Source: Corallium rubrum
Taxonomy: Eukaryota > Cnidaria > Anthozoa > Scleralcyonacea > Coralliidae
NCBI GenBank assembly: GCA_964035015.1
Contig: OZ036002.1
Coordinates: forward strand, 16,360,381 to 16,424,380
DNA: 64,000 bases
Direction of reading: 5' to 3'
In this document: positions 22,748 through 33,311 of the stretch, one piece after another
Layout of the letters: each line of letters begins with the position of its first letter
Numbering within the stretch: position 1 is the first letter of the stretch
The notes under the pieces: model-generated
What the model was told of the DNA's origin: nothing
What the model saw: the letters and a program-made list of their open reading frames with translations, nothing else
Databases searched by the model: none
Translations under genes and position numbers: made by a program

Positions 22748-23008
22748 ACCGTACAAAGGGTTGTTCGAAATGCCAAAGAAGCCGGAATATTTCTTGTGTT
22801 CGTTATTCTCGATAATCCAGCGAATAAGGACTCCGTTCTTGATATCAAAGTTCCAGTATTTCATCCTGGTCAACTTCCAGAGCTAAAGTCATACATCGAA
22901 CAATTTCCATTCCCATTTTACATTCTGCTTCGTGACATTAGTGCCTTACCAGAAACTCTAAGCGATTCCCTACGACAGTGGTTTGAACTAGTAACGAATA
23001 TGTCGTGA
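22748..23008 (+). CDS. MDN1: Midasin (AAA ATPase of ribosome assembly), last coding exon
   Basis: After a pyrimidine-rich acceptor the exon reads 86 codons and a TGA, in phase 0. It shows VFVILDNPANKDSVLDIKVP, then ELKSYIEQFPFPFYILLRD and LPETLSDSLRQWFELV. This is the end of the VWA (MIDAS) domain and C-terminus of midasin, the giant dynein-related ATPase that strips assembly factors from pre-60S particles in the nucleus. The match is from memory of the family's highly conserved tail. No upstream MDN1 exon is visible on the plus strand in the 22.7 kb before it, so either the intron is long and full of transposons or this is a displaced copy. The exon itself is intact. Confidence 0.85.
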   Translation, partial: TVQRVVRNAKEAGIFLVFVILDNPANKDSVLDIKVPVFHPGQLPELKSYIEQFPFPFYILLRDISALPETLSDSLRQWFELVTNMS

Positions 23009-24600
23009 AGTTTACGAAAATTATTAATTCATATAAGCATACCGCGTAACTTTAATTCGTACCGAATGAAAATTTATAGAATTTGAAAATATATATTTGA
23101 AAAAAAAATTGGAGTGAAAGATCAGTCTAGTTCCTATTGGGAGAGGGCATTTTTTATTCCAGTATTTTTTATTTTGGCAATTTTTTTATTCTGGCATATT
23201 CCTGGCATTTTTTTTACATATTTTTATTTTTTTTATCATTTACGTAATGCCTAAACTACAGGCTGCATGGTTATATACAGAATGTCAAGAAAATTGGAGG
23301 TAAGTCTAGTATAAATTTAAATTTAAATAACATTTCAAGACTATAATTTTACGGCATACTGTTGTTTTTCTAGGTATTTTTCTGGTTTTGTAGACTGAAA
23401 TGACACTAATGAAATGCTTCTTCAGATTTTTAATGTTTGCTAAATAATCCAATAACATAATCTTTGCGAAATACTAAATTACACTATTATTAAATTATAC
23501 TTTAGTGACTTGCAAATACCGCTTAGGCTCGCTTGTGTTTGTAAAAATTCAGGAACTATAGTCAATTCGCAGCTGAAGATGGGATGGACTGGATCAAACC
23601 TAAAGACTAACACATGCGCAGACATATTGCACTTATGTTTCCCGAACCGGTTTCACTTTTGTCGCTTATGCTTATACTTCACTGATCTGAAAAATAGGAC
23701 TGGATCGAGTTTTCTATTATGTCCGATGAGCTGATTTTGAAGCCTGCATACTTGCATTGACTAGAGATCATTAGAAACTGCGATCGTGCAAGCAAATCAA
23801 ACTGAGACATTTGCGAAATGGGTTTAAAATCTGGTCAATATATTTACTTTGCTAACTATAAATGCACAAAAACCTGAACTTAATTTGACGCTTCACAGTT
23901 GGCTTTTCTCATTAGAGCCAACGGCGGCCATATTGGAATGACCTCATTACAAATTGAGAGGGAAAGCAAAACTGACCGACATCAAATAACTGTCCAACCA
24001 ATATGTCCCTTCACTAACATTACTTTAATAAGTTTCTATCACAAATCCTTGAATTTCATTGGCTATCGCAGAGGTTACCATCCTCTGATAGAAACCTCTG
24101 ACGATAAGCCAATAAAAAGCCTTTCTTTTAACGAAATGGACCAATCACAAAATGCGTAGTATGTCACGAGCAATGATCATTAAGCCAGCGGTTGTTCTGT
24201 TAAGCAACAATGGCGGCGAAATTCATAATGAGTGGGCATGCAAATAACAGAAGAAATTGAGTTTAGAGTAAAGGAGGGCTTTAAACAATTATGTTTAATT
24301 TATAAATAACATATCGTATAACTATTGCGGTACACTTCTGGAAAACAACCAACCAATCAGTTTAAAATTAGAGCAGCGCTTTTGTGAACGTAACTTTAAG
24401 ATCTGGCAGAACTGCTGCGAGATTCTTGGGAGAGACACTTAAAAAAATCACAAATTAAAACTGACATTTTTTATGTATTCAACTTCAAGTATTAAACTAT
24501 TAATATTTTGTTTCATGTGTTTTAAAACAACAAGTTGTGTATTAAAATACAAAAGTACATTTCGAATAGTTATTATTGGACAGTGAACTCGGGTGGAGAA
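23009..24600. other. 3' flank of MDN1; no further gene seen
   Basis: AT-rich. Two stretches, 23,679-23,715 (GATCTGAAAAATAGGACTGG...) and about 23,908-23,930 (GCCAACGGCGGCCAT), recur in inverted form at 27,149-27,183 and 27,110-27,130. They mark a dispersed repeat. A weak AACAATGGCGGCG context lies at 24,207. Confidence 0.4.
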
Positions 24601-24602
24601 TA

Positions 24603-24736
24603 ATAATGTGTTATTCCGAGTGACGAACCATACCAGAAAAGTAGAGAAAACTCTACTTTGACCGGTTCGAATCCCAGCTGGGCCAAAGTAGAGTTTTCTC
24701 TACTCCGGTATGGTTTGTCACTCGGAGTAACACATT
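24603..24736. repeat. Inverted pair of SINE tails around a tRNA 3' half
   Basis: TAATGTGTTATTCCGAGTGAC...AAGTAGAGAAAACTCTACTTTG is mirrored by CAAAGTAGAGTTTTCTCTACT...CGGAGTAACACATTA. Between them lies GGTTCGAATCCCAGCTGGGCC, a B-box and tRNA acceptor end. The tail matches the SINE at 26,150. Confidence 0.75.
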
Positions 24737-24739
24737 ACA

Positions 24740-25790
24740 TTACCCGCTTTTGCATGATTTTTTGTAAATACTTGCGCTCTTTTTTATTGGGGGCCTGGAA
24801 ATAGCCACTCCTGTTGATCAAAATATAGTTTTAATTCTAGTAGAATATTTGAAATAAAAAAACTGCACTTTTAATAACTCTATTTAAGAAAAATTTAAGG
24901 ATGATATTTCGTGAAAAATATTGAGATAAAGAAAATTGCACGTTGCTTCCAGGGTTTGAACTCAACCATGTTACCGTGCAAGCCGACTAAGACAGGCGGG
25001 AAAATTGTGTCAAAATATTATGGTTATATTGTACACTTCTTTCTTTCTATGTTTACAAAAAAAACCATCACAACAGCATCTGAAAACATTTTTCAAACCC
25101 TGCCAGCCTGCCACGGCACGCAATATTAATTTATGACATTTCAAAGTGCTGAAATTGTTTTCACCTACCTGCTAATAAATATTTCAACAGCATTTGTACG
25201 TTTTACAGCAGAAAAATTGCTCTTTTTCCGATTTTTATGCCAAATTATGGACAAGCTACGTTAGTCACAAGTGGTTTTACAATAAGAAAACTATTTGAAA
25301 AAAAGATATTAAGACGGCAGTTTAAAATACTTTAAGGACACACAAAAGAGAAAACAAAATTAACAATGATAGGATATACATAAGGAAAGTGGGAAACTCG
25401 AACAGTTTTCCTACTAAATGTTCGTGATTACTGCATGAGCTGAGCGGCTCCTCAATATTTTTACCATAAACTAAAATCGTATCGCCGGTCTTTTTCTCGT
25501 CGTCGGTTTTCAAGTTTCACTCTTGCTTTCTCCTTTCGAGTTTCGGTTTGCTCCAAACGAGGAAACATTTTTCTACCACCAGACGGGTTTCCTTCTACTC
25601 AAGACGTTGTTTTGCTTTATACGTAGACGTTGATTTGTTTCTGTTCTTTCAAAAGTGATATACGTTTCCTAAAAACTCCTTTCTCAAGTCTTTTAATATT
25701 TATTTGTTTATAGTTCAAACTTTTTATCAAAAACTATATTGTCCCCAGTGCCCCACAATCTTAACCGCGCATGGTCCGTCCACACATATA
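24740..25790. other. No recognisable gene
   Basis: AT-rich sequence with short frames only; no similarity that I can name. Confidence 0.4.
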
Positions 25791-25794
25791 TACA

Positions 25795-25796
25795 AA

Positions 25797-25883
<87 letters not shown>

Positions 25884-25886
25884 ATA
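25795..25886. repeat. (TAAA)n microsatellite
   Basis: About 22 units of AAAT/TAAA. Confidence 0.97.
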
Positions 25887-26149
25887 TTCAGATCACAGAA
25901 ATTCGTTCGCATATCACGTTTGTCCACGCGTGTAAAATGACCACGCGTGTCGAGATTAGCCCCCTCACTGGGCTCCGGGCCTTCGGCCCTACGCCCGGGC
26001 TCGGGGATTATCCACCCGAGTTCACTGTCCCATAATAATTATTCGAAATCTTCATATATGAAGACTATTGTCTAGATATTGAAGAAACTAGTTTGTTTCG
26101 AAATATCAAATAACCTAAGTACCATCATTCAACGACCAGCTCCCAACTT

Positions 26150-26283
26150 GACCTTGTAGCTCAGTTGGTAGAGCATCGTACTAGTGAACCGAAGGTCACG
26201 GGTTCGAATCTCAGCCGGGCCAAAGTAGAGTTTTCTCTACTTGTCTGGTATGGTTCGTCATTCGGAGTAACACCTTATTATTA
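26150..26283 (+). mobile_element. tRNA-derived SINE (tRNA-Thr-like head, AGT anticodon)
   Basis: The head keeps an A box (TAGCTCAGTTGG), a B box (GGTTCGAATCT) and the D stem GCTC/GAGC. The acceptor, anticodon and T stems have mismatches, so it is not a working tRNA. The anticodon position reads AGT. The tail (CAAAGTAGAGTTTTCTCTAC, GGTATGGTTCGTCA, then TTATTATTA) is shared with 24,603-24,736. Transcription would be by RNA polymerase III from the internal boxes. Confidence 0.75.
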
Positions 26284-26426
26284 CAAAAGTACATGGTTTT
26301 TTGTGTTTAAGTGATTGGAGGGGGAGGGGAGTGGGGGGGGGGGGGGGGCGAAATTTATTTTCCTGTTTTGATAATTGGGAAGGGGCTTTAAAAATTCTAA
26401 GTAATATTGGGCATTTCACTCGAGGC

Positions 26427-26515
26427 CTGTGTGGTTGCATTTTTCGCAACTGGTCCCGGTTTGGTCTTATAATGTATATATTCTACACTCGAATTTTCCT
26501 TCACCCAGATTCCTT
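26427..26515. repeat. Second copy of the 3068-3185 foldback family (right half)
   Basis: Shares GCATTTTTCGCAACTGGTC and TATATTCTACACTCGAATTT with the first copy. The left arm is missing. Confidence 0.7.
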
Positions 26516-26519
26516 TAAA

Positions 26520-27710
26520 AATTCTAGTTGTTTGAAAAAATTCTAGTTGTTTAAAAAGGGAGCAGCGAGAAAATGTTACTTCCCAGAGTTTCTCCTCACA
26601 CAACCCCCTGTACAATAAATAATGAGCAGTCCCTTAAAAGGAAATAACTGCAAACAAAACACATTACAAAATTACGCTTGCTATTGACAAGATTTCGGGA
26701 GATAAACTACATGCAAAAATTGAATGTTTCTTTTAACGTTTTGTCGTTTTTACAAATCAAATGAGTGGATATATATTGTTTGAATATTGTACATGAAAAC
26801 CCACTCTAAATTATGAAAGAAAACTTTACTTTTCCATCAGTTACCGTACGGGACCACGGAAATGTCCGAAATGACTCTTGAACGTTTACTCGTTGGCAGT
26901 TAAAAAATGTATTAAACGAGTCTCAAAGAATACGTTATGGTGGAGAATTTATTTAACTTTTGTTGGTAAATTTATAGTAAAACAATTCGCCTATTTGACT
27001 ATTCCCTCATAGAAAACTCGGGCTCGTTGTCTAATTGTTAAATAGAAAATGTCAGAATGCCCTCCAACATGTCTGCAACGCCACAGTAGTTGTTAGGTGG
27101 TCACCCCTACATGGCCGCCGTTGGCTTCATTTTCAGTAATGGAAACTCGATCCAGTCCTATTTTTCAGATCAGTATTATACTCCCACGAACAACGCGATC
27201 ACTTCTCGAATACCTGACGATCTTGTCGACATTTGGCGATAGTTGTCCTGTATGACGTAAGGGAATGTCCAATCCACTCAAGCACTCAAGATCATGCCGA
27301 CATTATGGCTGCCGCAGACTATGTCAGCGGTAGTTACAAAAATGAGCCATCATTAACCAAATTTAAAAAGGGAATTAAATCACACATCCTGCATTGACAA
27401 CCCATAATTTAATTTAGTTTATATTTCATTTAAAAGACCAAAAAAATATTATGTAAATAGATCTATACACAGCTTCTAGGTAGAACAAATTTAAATAATT
27501 ATTATTGTAATATTTGAATAGCGTACCGTCGACTTGCTATTTATAGTACAAACTGCGGACAAACAAACCAAAATCGACTTTCAAATTATTGCAAATGAGC
27601 CATTATCTACTATTCGGACTGCACGAATTGTGGGTAAAAGCGGACAAACTTAAATAGTGACGTCATCACGACGGAGCACTATTTGATAGAACTACCGCGT
27701 TTAATCTTAT
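26520..27710. other. No confident gene
   Basis: A plus frame at 27,112 (ATGGCCGCCGTTGGC..., 43 codons) overlaps sequence repeated in inverse near 23.7-23.9 kb, so it is more likely repeat than exon. Confidence 0.35.
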
Positions 27711-27716
27711 CCTTCC

Positions 27717-28142
27717 ATTCCATTCATTCATTCATTCATTCATTCATTCATTCATTCATTCATTCATTCATTCATTCATTCATTCATTCCTTCATTCCTT
27801 CATTCATTCCATTCATTCATTCATTTCGTTCGTTTGTTCGTTCGTTCGTTCGTTCGTTCGTTCGTTCGTTCGTTCGTTCGTTCGTTCGTTCGTTCGTTCG
27901 TTCGTTCGTTCGTTCGTTCGTTCGTTCGTTCGTTCGTTCGTTCGTTCGTTCGTTCGTTCGTTCGTTCGTTCGTTCGTTCGTTCGTTCGTTCGCTCGCTCG
28001 CTCGCTCGCTCGCTCATTCCTTCGTTCCTTCGTTCCTTCGTTCCTTCGTCCCTTCGTCCCTTCGTCCCTTCGTCCCTTCGTCCCTTCGTCCCTTCGTCCC
28101 TTCGTCCCTTCGTTCCTTCATTCCTTCGTTCCTTCGTTCATT
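27717..28142. repeat. Compound microsatellite (CATT)n (CGTT)n (CGCT)n (CCTTCGTN)n
   Basis: Stepwise changes of a TTCN-type tetramer across 425 bp. Long frames in it (SFVRSFVR and ERTNERTN repeats) are artefacts. Confidence 0.97.
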
Positions 28143-28405
28143 TATTCACTACCCGCGCCAGGAGTTTATGTTTTCATTTCTGTCTGAGGCTTTGCATTGA
28201 GGCTTTGCAAATGCGTGGCTATTAAATCTTGGTTGAAAATTGGATGAAAATATTATAGATGTTTAACCGTGTAGAAGGAATAATTGAACAAATGCTTATG
28301 TTTATATGCAAACCATAAATATTCACAAACAAGCTGAAGCTACAAAAAACAATGGACTTAATTATCAGTTCCATTAACTCGTTGCCGCAGGTATCCGAGT
28401 GTCCT
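28143..28405. other. Flank between microsatellite and palindromic element
   Basis: No gene seen. Confidence 0.5.
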
Positions 28406-28459
28406 GTTGTTAGTAGATAACCCCCCCCATATACCGACGGAAGTAGTTAATATTCAGCG

Positions 28460-28524
28460 TGACTCACGCATGACTCACGCATGACTCACGCACCATGACT
28501 CACGCATGACTCACGCATGACTCA
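28460..28524. promoter_or_regulatory. Six TGACTCA (AP-1-type) sites in the left arm
   Basis: Six copies of TGACTCAC, mostly in 11-bp direct repeats (ATGACTCACGC), lie about 50 bp from the terminus and about 290 bp upstream of the 96-codon ORF. TGACTCA is the consensus for AP-1/bZIP factors. They may be a promoter/enhancer, or transposition-complex binding repeats. Confidence 0.6.
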
Positions 28525-28817
28525 CGCCTGTGACATGATTGGGCAAGATTGGAATATAGTTAGTGCGTATGAAGTTATATAAATTGAATAATATGGAGAC
28601 TTTGAATATTATATTAACCTAAATGATCAAACAGTCTTATACACGTTTTGTGGCAATAAATGTTAAGAATTTTAAAGAGTTATCGTTTACTTTGGCCTAG
28701 TTTGTAGAGGAACGAAACAGAAATGGATAGAGACACTTTATATTTTTTATCTTAAACCTGGTTTGTAGGAATTTAGCGGGTTTTTGGTTAAGTAATCTTA
28801 GTGTTATTTACGAAGAG

Positions 28818-29108
28818 ATGAATGTTGACAGTTTTGGTCGAATTATCGCTTATCTAACCCTAGTGTATAGAGTATACGAATCCTTGGATGAAGAATCAAT
28901 TCGAGAAGCCGTAAAAAGAAGAACGATCAATGATTTCATGAGAAAATATAAACGGAATAACTCTTCAAGCTGGTTGCTACGCTTTCTGTTACTAACTGTG
29001 ATATTTGCATATTTATCTCAGTGCACGTGCAGGAGACAAAAGAGAAACTCGTTAGGGGCAATTAAGAGGATTAAGCGCTTAGGCAAGTCTAGGCGAGAAA
29101 GTCATTAG
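28818..29108 (+). CDS. Small basic membrane protein of the palindromic element, left copy
   Basis: 96 codons. Residues about 51-68 (SWLLRFLLLTVIFAYL) form one membrane segment, and the last 25 residues are strongly basic (RRQKR, KRIKRLGKSRR). The same protein is encoded at 32,663-32,953 in the other arm, unchanged. It lies convergent to the ATPase gene, with about 70 bp between stops. I do not recognise the family. A virion membrane or DNA-binding role is possible but unproven. Confidence 0.55.
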   Translation: MNVDSFGRIIAYLTLVYRVYESLDEESIREAVKRRTINDFMRKYKRNNSSSWLLRFLLLTVIFAYLSQCTCRRQKRNSLGAIKRIKRLGKSRRESH

Positions 29109-29176
29109 CGTCATCACAACAATCAGTTTAAAATATTTATTTCGGTTTTCGTTCAAACATATACATATAAAAAGTT

Positions 29177-30533
29177 TTAGTAAGGTCTGCTTCTTAGATT
29201 ATATTTAGGTGTTTTTATTTTAAAAGTAGCATGATAATCTTTCTTGTCTTCTGGTGATAATTGGGACACATCTTCTTTTGTCATGGGTAAATATTTTGAT
29301 CTAGTCATCATTAGATGGTGTTCATACTCTTCTCTATCATCCGGAGTCATCTTTGCCAAGTCTTTCTTGTCGGGTCGCCCAAACTTTCCCAGTTATGAAA
29401 GAAATTATGTTTAAGCGTCGGTTGTTCAACGGTAGGAGGCGGTGTTACAAAATAGGTTTTAGGTGTAGCAGGGAAACCCCACGGAAGATCGTCAGTTTCT
29501 TGCTTTATCTCCGGTGTCAAATTTGGTGTATTTTGCTGAGTTTGAAGACTAGTCAGAGGTTGAGACTGATTTTGCAGTTGGTTTTGAAACGTCAGAAAAC
29601 GTCCTAGCTGATTGGAGTAAAGTATGCTCTTTTCTTCAGGTGTTAACTGTGGCGCTTGTACAATATCTTGCATTTTTTGTTCTGTATTGTACATGGCATT
29701 AACGATCGGAGGTAATTGATAGGATTGCTTTTGTATGAAACTACCCAGCTGTTGCTGCAGGCTGGAGCTATTTTCTCCAGGTAGAACATTGGTCTTGAGG
29801 CGGTGATCGTCGTCCGTAGTCGGCTTTAGATCAAGCATTAAATAACCATGAGGGCGACTTGTGGCTTCCTCATAACTCTTCATAAATTCATGGACATGAC
29901 CTGGGTTCACCTGCCGTGCCAAGACAGAAATTTGTTGCTTATCCCTCGGAGACTTGAATAGTACGATATAGTGTGCGTTGAGGCTGATGTTTCTTGTTTC
30001 TTTGCCTTGGTGGAAAATGTTCTGAACAATATAGATGATAGATAAATTCCGGTGATGACTACCTTTAGTAAATAGACTAGCAACTCGTTTATCTCCCCTG
30101 ATTGAGCCATAAGATCATCAAGGACGATCAGGTTACGTTGAGAGACTTCAAGAAAATTATCAGAGTCAATGTTGGAAGGTATACCCTCATAGAATTCGAT
30201 GCCTGGTATTGTTTTGATCATTTCTAAATACATGGGCTGCCACTGTCCATAGCACCAAATGATACGTTCGGGAGGAGGATTAATCGTAGTTTTGGCGTTT
30301 TCAAGAAGTGTTTTCACCCATACTGTTTTACCACTTTGGGTGCACCCTGCTACAATACACGTGAACGGGTGCTGCATGACTGTAGATACGTTGGCTAGAG
30401 GAATAGGTTGCGAGGCGTCGCTCTCGGGGTGGACATTCTTAATATGACGAAGAAGGTGCTCTTTTCTCGATAGACTTTTTCCGCATTTGTTGCAAACGTG
30501 TGACATGTTTACACGATGAGTACTAAACACCAA
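29177..30533 (-). pseudogene. Zinc-finger/packaging-type ATPase, left-arm copy, two frameshifts
   Basis: Same gene as 31,269-32,594. From 30,533 the frame keeps the C2H2 finger, Walker A and Walker B. A G-run near 30,100 is one base shorter than in the right arm and shifts the frame after DDLMAQSG. A second single-base loss near 29,375 shifts it again before the C-terminal 60 codons. Between these, this copy retains a 33-bp stretch (11 codons, near 30,005-30,040) that the right arm lacks. Typed pseudogene because the frame is broken twice. Confidence 0.8.
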
Positions 30534-30599
30534 ATGAGTTTATTATTTGGAAGCGCAATGCTTAAATTATTTAACCAAATTTCTGCAGAGGATCTAAAC

Positions 30600-31206
30600 A
30601 CCCAAACACCCCGGGGGTAACCCCCAAACACCCCCGGGGGTAACCCCAAACACCCTTGGGGTACCCCAATCACCCCATGGGTAACCCCCAATCACCCCCG
30701 GGGGTAACCCCCAATCACCCCCGGGGGTAACCCCAAACACCCCTGGGGTACCCCAATCACCCCTGGGGTAACCCCAAACACCCCGGGGGTAACCCACAAA
30801 CACCCCTGGGGGTTATTGGAGTGCCCCAGGGGTGTTTGGGGTTACCCCCGGGGGTGTTTGGGGGTTACCCCCGGGGTGTTTGGGGGTTACCCCAGGGGTG
30901 ATTGGGGTACCCCAGGGGTGTTTGGGGGTTACCCATGGGGTGATTGGGGTACCCCAGGGGTGATTGGGGTACCCCAGGGGTGTTTGGGGTTACCCCCGGG
31001 GGTGATTGGGGTACCCAGGGGTGTTTGGGGTTACCCCCGGGGGTGAGTGGGGTACCCAGGGGTGTTTGGGGTTACCCCCGGGGGTGATTGGGGGTTACCC
31101 CCGGGGGTGATTGGGGGTTACCCATGGGGTGATTGGGGTACCCCAAGGGTGTTTGGGGTTACCCCCGGGGGTGTTTGGGGGTTACCCCCGGGGTGTTTGG
31201 GTGTTT
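30600..31206. repeat. GGGGTTACCCCCGGGG minisatellite, inverted around the palindrome centre
   Basis: Units of about 24-26 bp (GGGGTTACCCCCGGGGGTGTTT and variants with GGTACCCC or ATGG) run in one orientation left of about 30,815 and in the other right of it. The left block is about 210 bp and the right about 390 bp, so the right has several extra units. Every unit is itself GC-palindromic. This is the spacer and shared upstream region of the two divergent ATPase genes. Confidence 0.9.
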
Positions 31207-31268
31207 AGATCCTCTGCAGAAATTTGGTTAAATAATTTAAGCATTGCGCTTCCAAATAATAAACTCAT

Positions 31269-32594
31269 TTGGTGTTTAGTACTCATCGTGTAAACATGTC
31301 ACACGTTTGCAACAAATGCGGAAAAAGTCTATCGAGAAAAGAGCACCTTCTTCGTCATATTAAGAATGTCCACCCCGAGAGCGACGCCTCGCAACCTATT
31401 CCTCTAGCCAACGTATCTACAGTCATGCAGCACCCGTTCACGTGTATTGTAGCAGGGTGCACCCAAAGTGGTAAAACAGTATGGGTGAAAACACTTCTTG
31501 AAAACGCCAAAACTACGATTAATCCTCCTCCCGAACGTATCATTTGGTGCTATGGACAGTGGCAGCCCATGTATTTAGAAATGATCAAAACAATACCAGG
31601 CATCGAATTCTATGAGGGTATACCTTCCAACATTGACTCTGATAATTTTCTTGAAGTCTCTCAACGTAACCTGATCGTCCTTGATGATCTTATGGCTCAA
31701 TCAGGGGGAGATAAACGAGTTGCTAGTCTATTTACTAAAGGTAGTCATCACCGGAATTTATCTATCATCTATATAAGAAACATCAGCCTCAACGCACACT
31801 ATATCGTACTATTCAAGTCTCCGAGGGATAAGGAACAAATTTCTGTCTTGGCACGGCAGGTGAACCCAGGTCATGTCCATGAATTTATGAAGAGTTATGA
31901 GGAAGCCACAAGTCGCCCTCATGGTTATTTAATGCTTGATCTAAAGCCGACTACGGACGACGATCACCGCCTCAAGACCAATGTTCTACCTGGAGAAAAT
32001 AGCTCCAGCCTGCAGCAACAGCTGGGTAGTTTCATACAAAAGCAATCCTATCAATTACCTCCGATCGTTAATGCCATGTACAATACAGAACAAAAAATGC
32101 AAGATATTGTACAAGCGCCACAGTTAACACCTGAAGAAAAGAGCATACTTTACTCCAATCAGCTAGGACGTTTTCTGACGTTTCAAAACCAACTGCAAAA
32201 TCAGTCTCAACCTCTGACTAGTCTTCAAACTCAGCAAAATACACCAAATTTGACACCGGAGATAAAGCAAGAAACTGACGATCTTCCGTGGGGTTTCCCT
32301 GCTACACCTAAAACCTATTTTGTAACACCGCCTCCTACCGTTGAACAACCGACGCTTAAACATAATTTCTTTCATAACTGGGAAAGTTTGGGCGACCCGA
32401 CAGAGAAAGACTTGGCAAAGATGACTCCGGATGATAGAGAAGAGTATGAACACCATCTAATGATGACTAGATCAAAATATTTACCCATGACAAAAGAAGA
32501 TGTGTCCCAATTATCACCAGAAGACAAGAAAGATTATCATGCTACTTTTAAAATAAAAACACCTAAATATAATCTAAGAAGCAGACCTTACTAA
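31269..32594 (+). CDS. Zinc-finger/packaging-type (A32/FtsK-HerA-like) ATPase, right-arm copy
   Basis: 441 codons. A C2H2 finger (C14, C17, H30, H35) is followed by Walker A GCTQSGKT (63-70) and Walker B NLIVLDD (134-140), then a Gln/Pro-rich C-terminal half. The P-loop plus DD Walker B and the HPFxCIVAGxT context resemble DNA-packaging ATPases of Polinton-like and related viruses, which load DNA into capsids. A start at Met10 (31,296) is also possible. The frame is open, but it lacks an 11-codon block present in the left arm about 40 residues after Walker B, where the family has a conserved Gln-Asn sensor motif, so it is probably inactive. AATAAA follows the stop by about 35 bp. Confidence 0.75.
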   Translation: MVFSTHRVNMSHVCNKCGKSLSRKEHLLRHIKNVHPESDASQPIPLANVSTVMQHPFTCIVAGCTQSGKTVWVKTLLENAKTTINPPPERIIWCYGQWQPMYLEMIKTIPGIEFYEGIPSNIDSDNFLEVSQRNLIVLDDLMAQSGGDKRVASLFTKGSHHRNLSIIYIRNISLNAHYIVLFKSPRDKEQISVLARQVNPGHVHEFMKSYEEATSRPHGYLMLDLKPTTDDDHRLKTNVLPGENSSSLQQQLGSFIQKQSYQLPPIVNAMYNTEQKMQDIVQAPQLTPEEKSILYSNQLGRFLTFQNQLQNQSQPLTSLQTQQNTPNLTPEIKQETDDLPWGFPATPKTYFVTPPPTVEQPTLKHNFFHNWESLGDPTEKDLAKMTPDDREEYEHHLMMTRSKYLPMTKEDVSQLSPEDKKDYHATFKIKTPKYNLRSRPY

Positions 32595-32662
32595 AACTTT
32601 TTATATGTATATGTTTGAACGAAAACCGAAATAAATATTTTAAACTGATTGTTGTGATGACG

Positions 32663-32953
32663 CTAATGACTTTCTCGCCTAGACTTGCCTAAGCGCTTAA
32701 TCCTCTTAATTGCCCCTAACGAGTTTCTCTTTTGTCTCCTGCACGTGCACTGAGATAAATATGCAAATATCACAGTTAGTAACAGAAAGCGTAGCAACCA
32801 GCTTGAAGAGTTATTCCGTTTATATTTTCTCATGAAATCATTGATCGTTCTTCTTTTTACGGCTTCTCGAATTGATTCTTCATCCAAGGATTCGTATACT
32901 CTATACACTAGGGTTAGATAAGCGATAATTCGACCAAAACTGTCAACATTCAT
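32663..32953 (-). CDS. Small basic membrane protein of the palindromic element, right copy
   Basis: Encodes the same 96 residues as 28,818-29,108. Its stop lies 68 bp from that of the ATPase gene on the other strand. Full conservation between arms, while the ATPase copies differ, hints at recent gene conversion or at a short time since insertion. Confidence 0.55.
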   Translation of the reverse strand: MNVDSFGRIIAYLTLVYRVYESLDEESIREAVKRRTINDFMRKYKRNNSSSWLLRFLLLTVIFAYLSQCTCRRQKRNSLGAIKRIKRLGKSRRESH

Positions 32954-33246
32954 CTCTTCGTAAATAACACTAAGATTACTTAACCAAAAACCCGCTAAAT
33001 TCCTACAAACCAGGTTTAAGATAAAAAATATAAAGTGTCTCTATCCATTTCTGTTTCGTTCCTCTACAAACTAGGCCAAAGTAAACGATAACTCTTTAAA
33101 ATTCTTAACATTTATTGCCACAAAACGTGTATAAGACTGTTTGATCATTTAGGTTAATATAATATTCAAAGTCTCCATATTATTCAATTTATATAACTTC
33201 ATACGCACTAACTATATTCCAATCTTGCCCAATCATGTCACAGGCG

Positions 33247-33311
33247 TGAGTCATGCGTGAGTCATGCGTGAGTCATGGTGCGTGAGTCATGCGTGAGTCA
33301 TGCGTGAGTCA
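33247..33311. promoter_or_regulatory. Six TGAGTCA (AP-1-type) sites in the right arm
   Basis: Mirror image of the left cluster, with the same spacing. Confidence 0.6.

Noticed and set aside
26150-26222. Functional tRNA-Thr gene
   Set aside because: Mismatches in acceptor, anticodon and T stems, and the attached tail is repeated elsewhere; it is a SINE head.
27683-28225. FVRS/ERTN repeat protein
   Set aside because: Compound tetranucleotide microsatellite, open on both strands.
30594-31046. GYPRGVWG-repeat proteins
   Set aside because: They translate the GC minisatellite in both orientations; no start or domain support.
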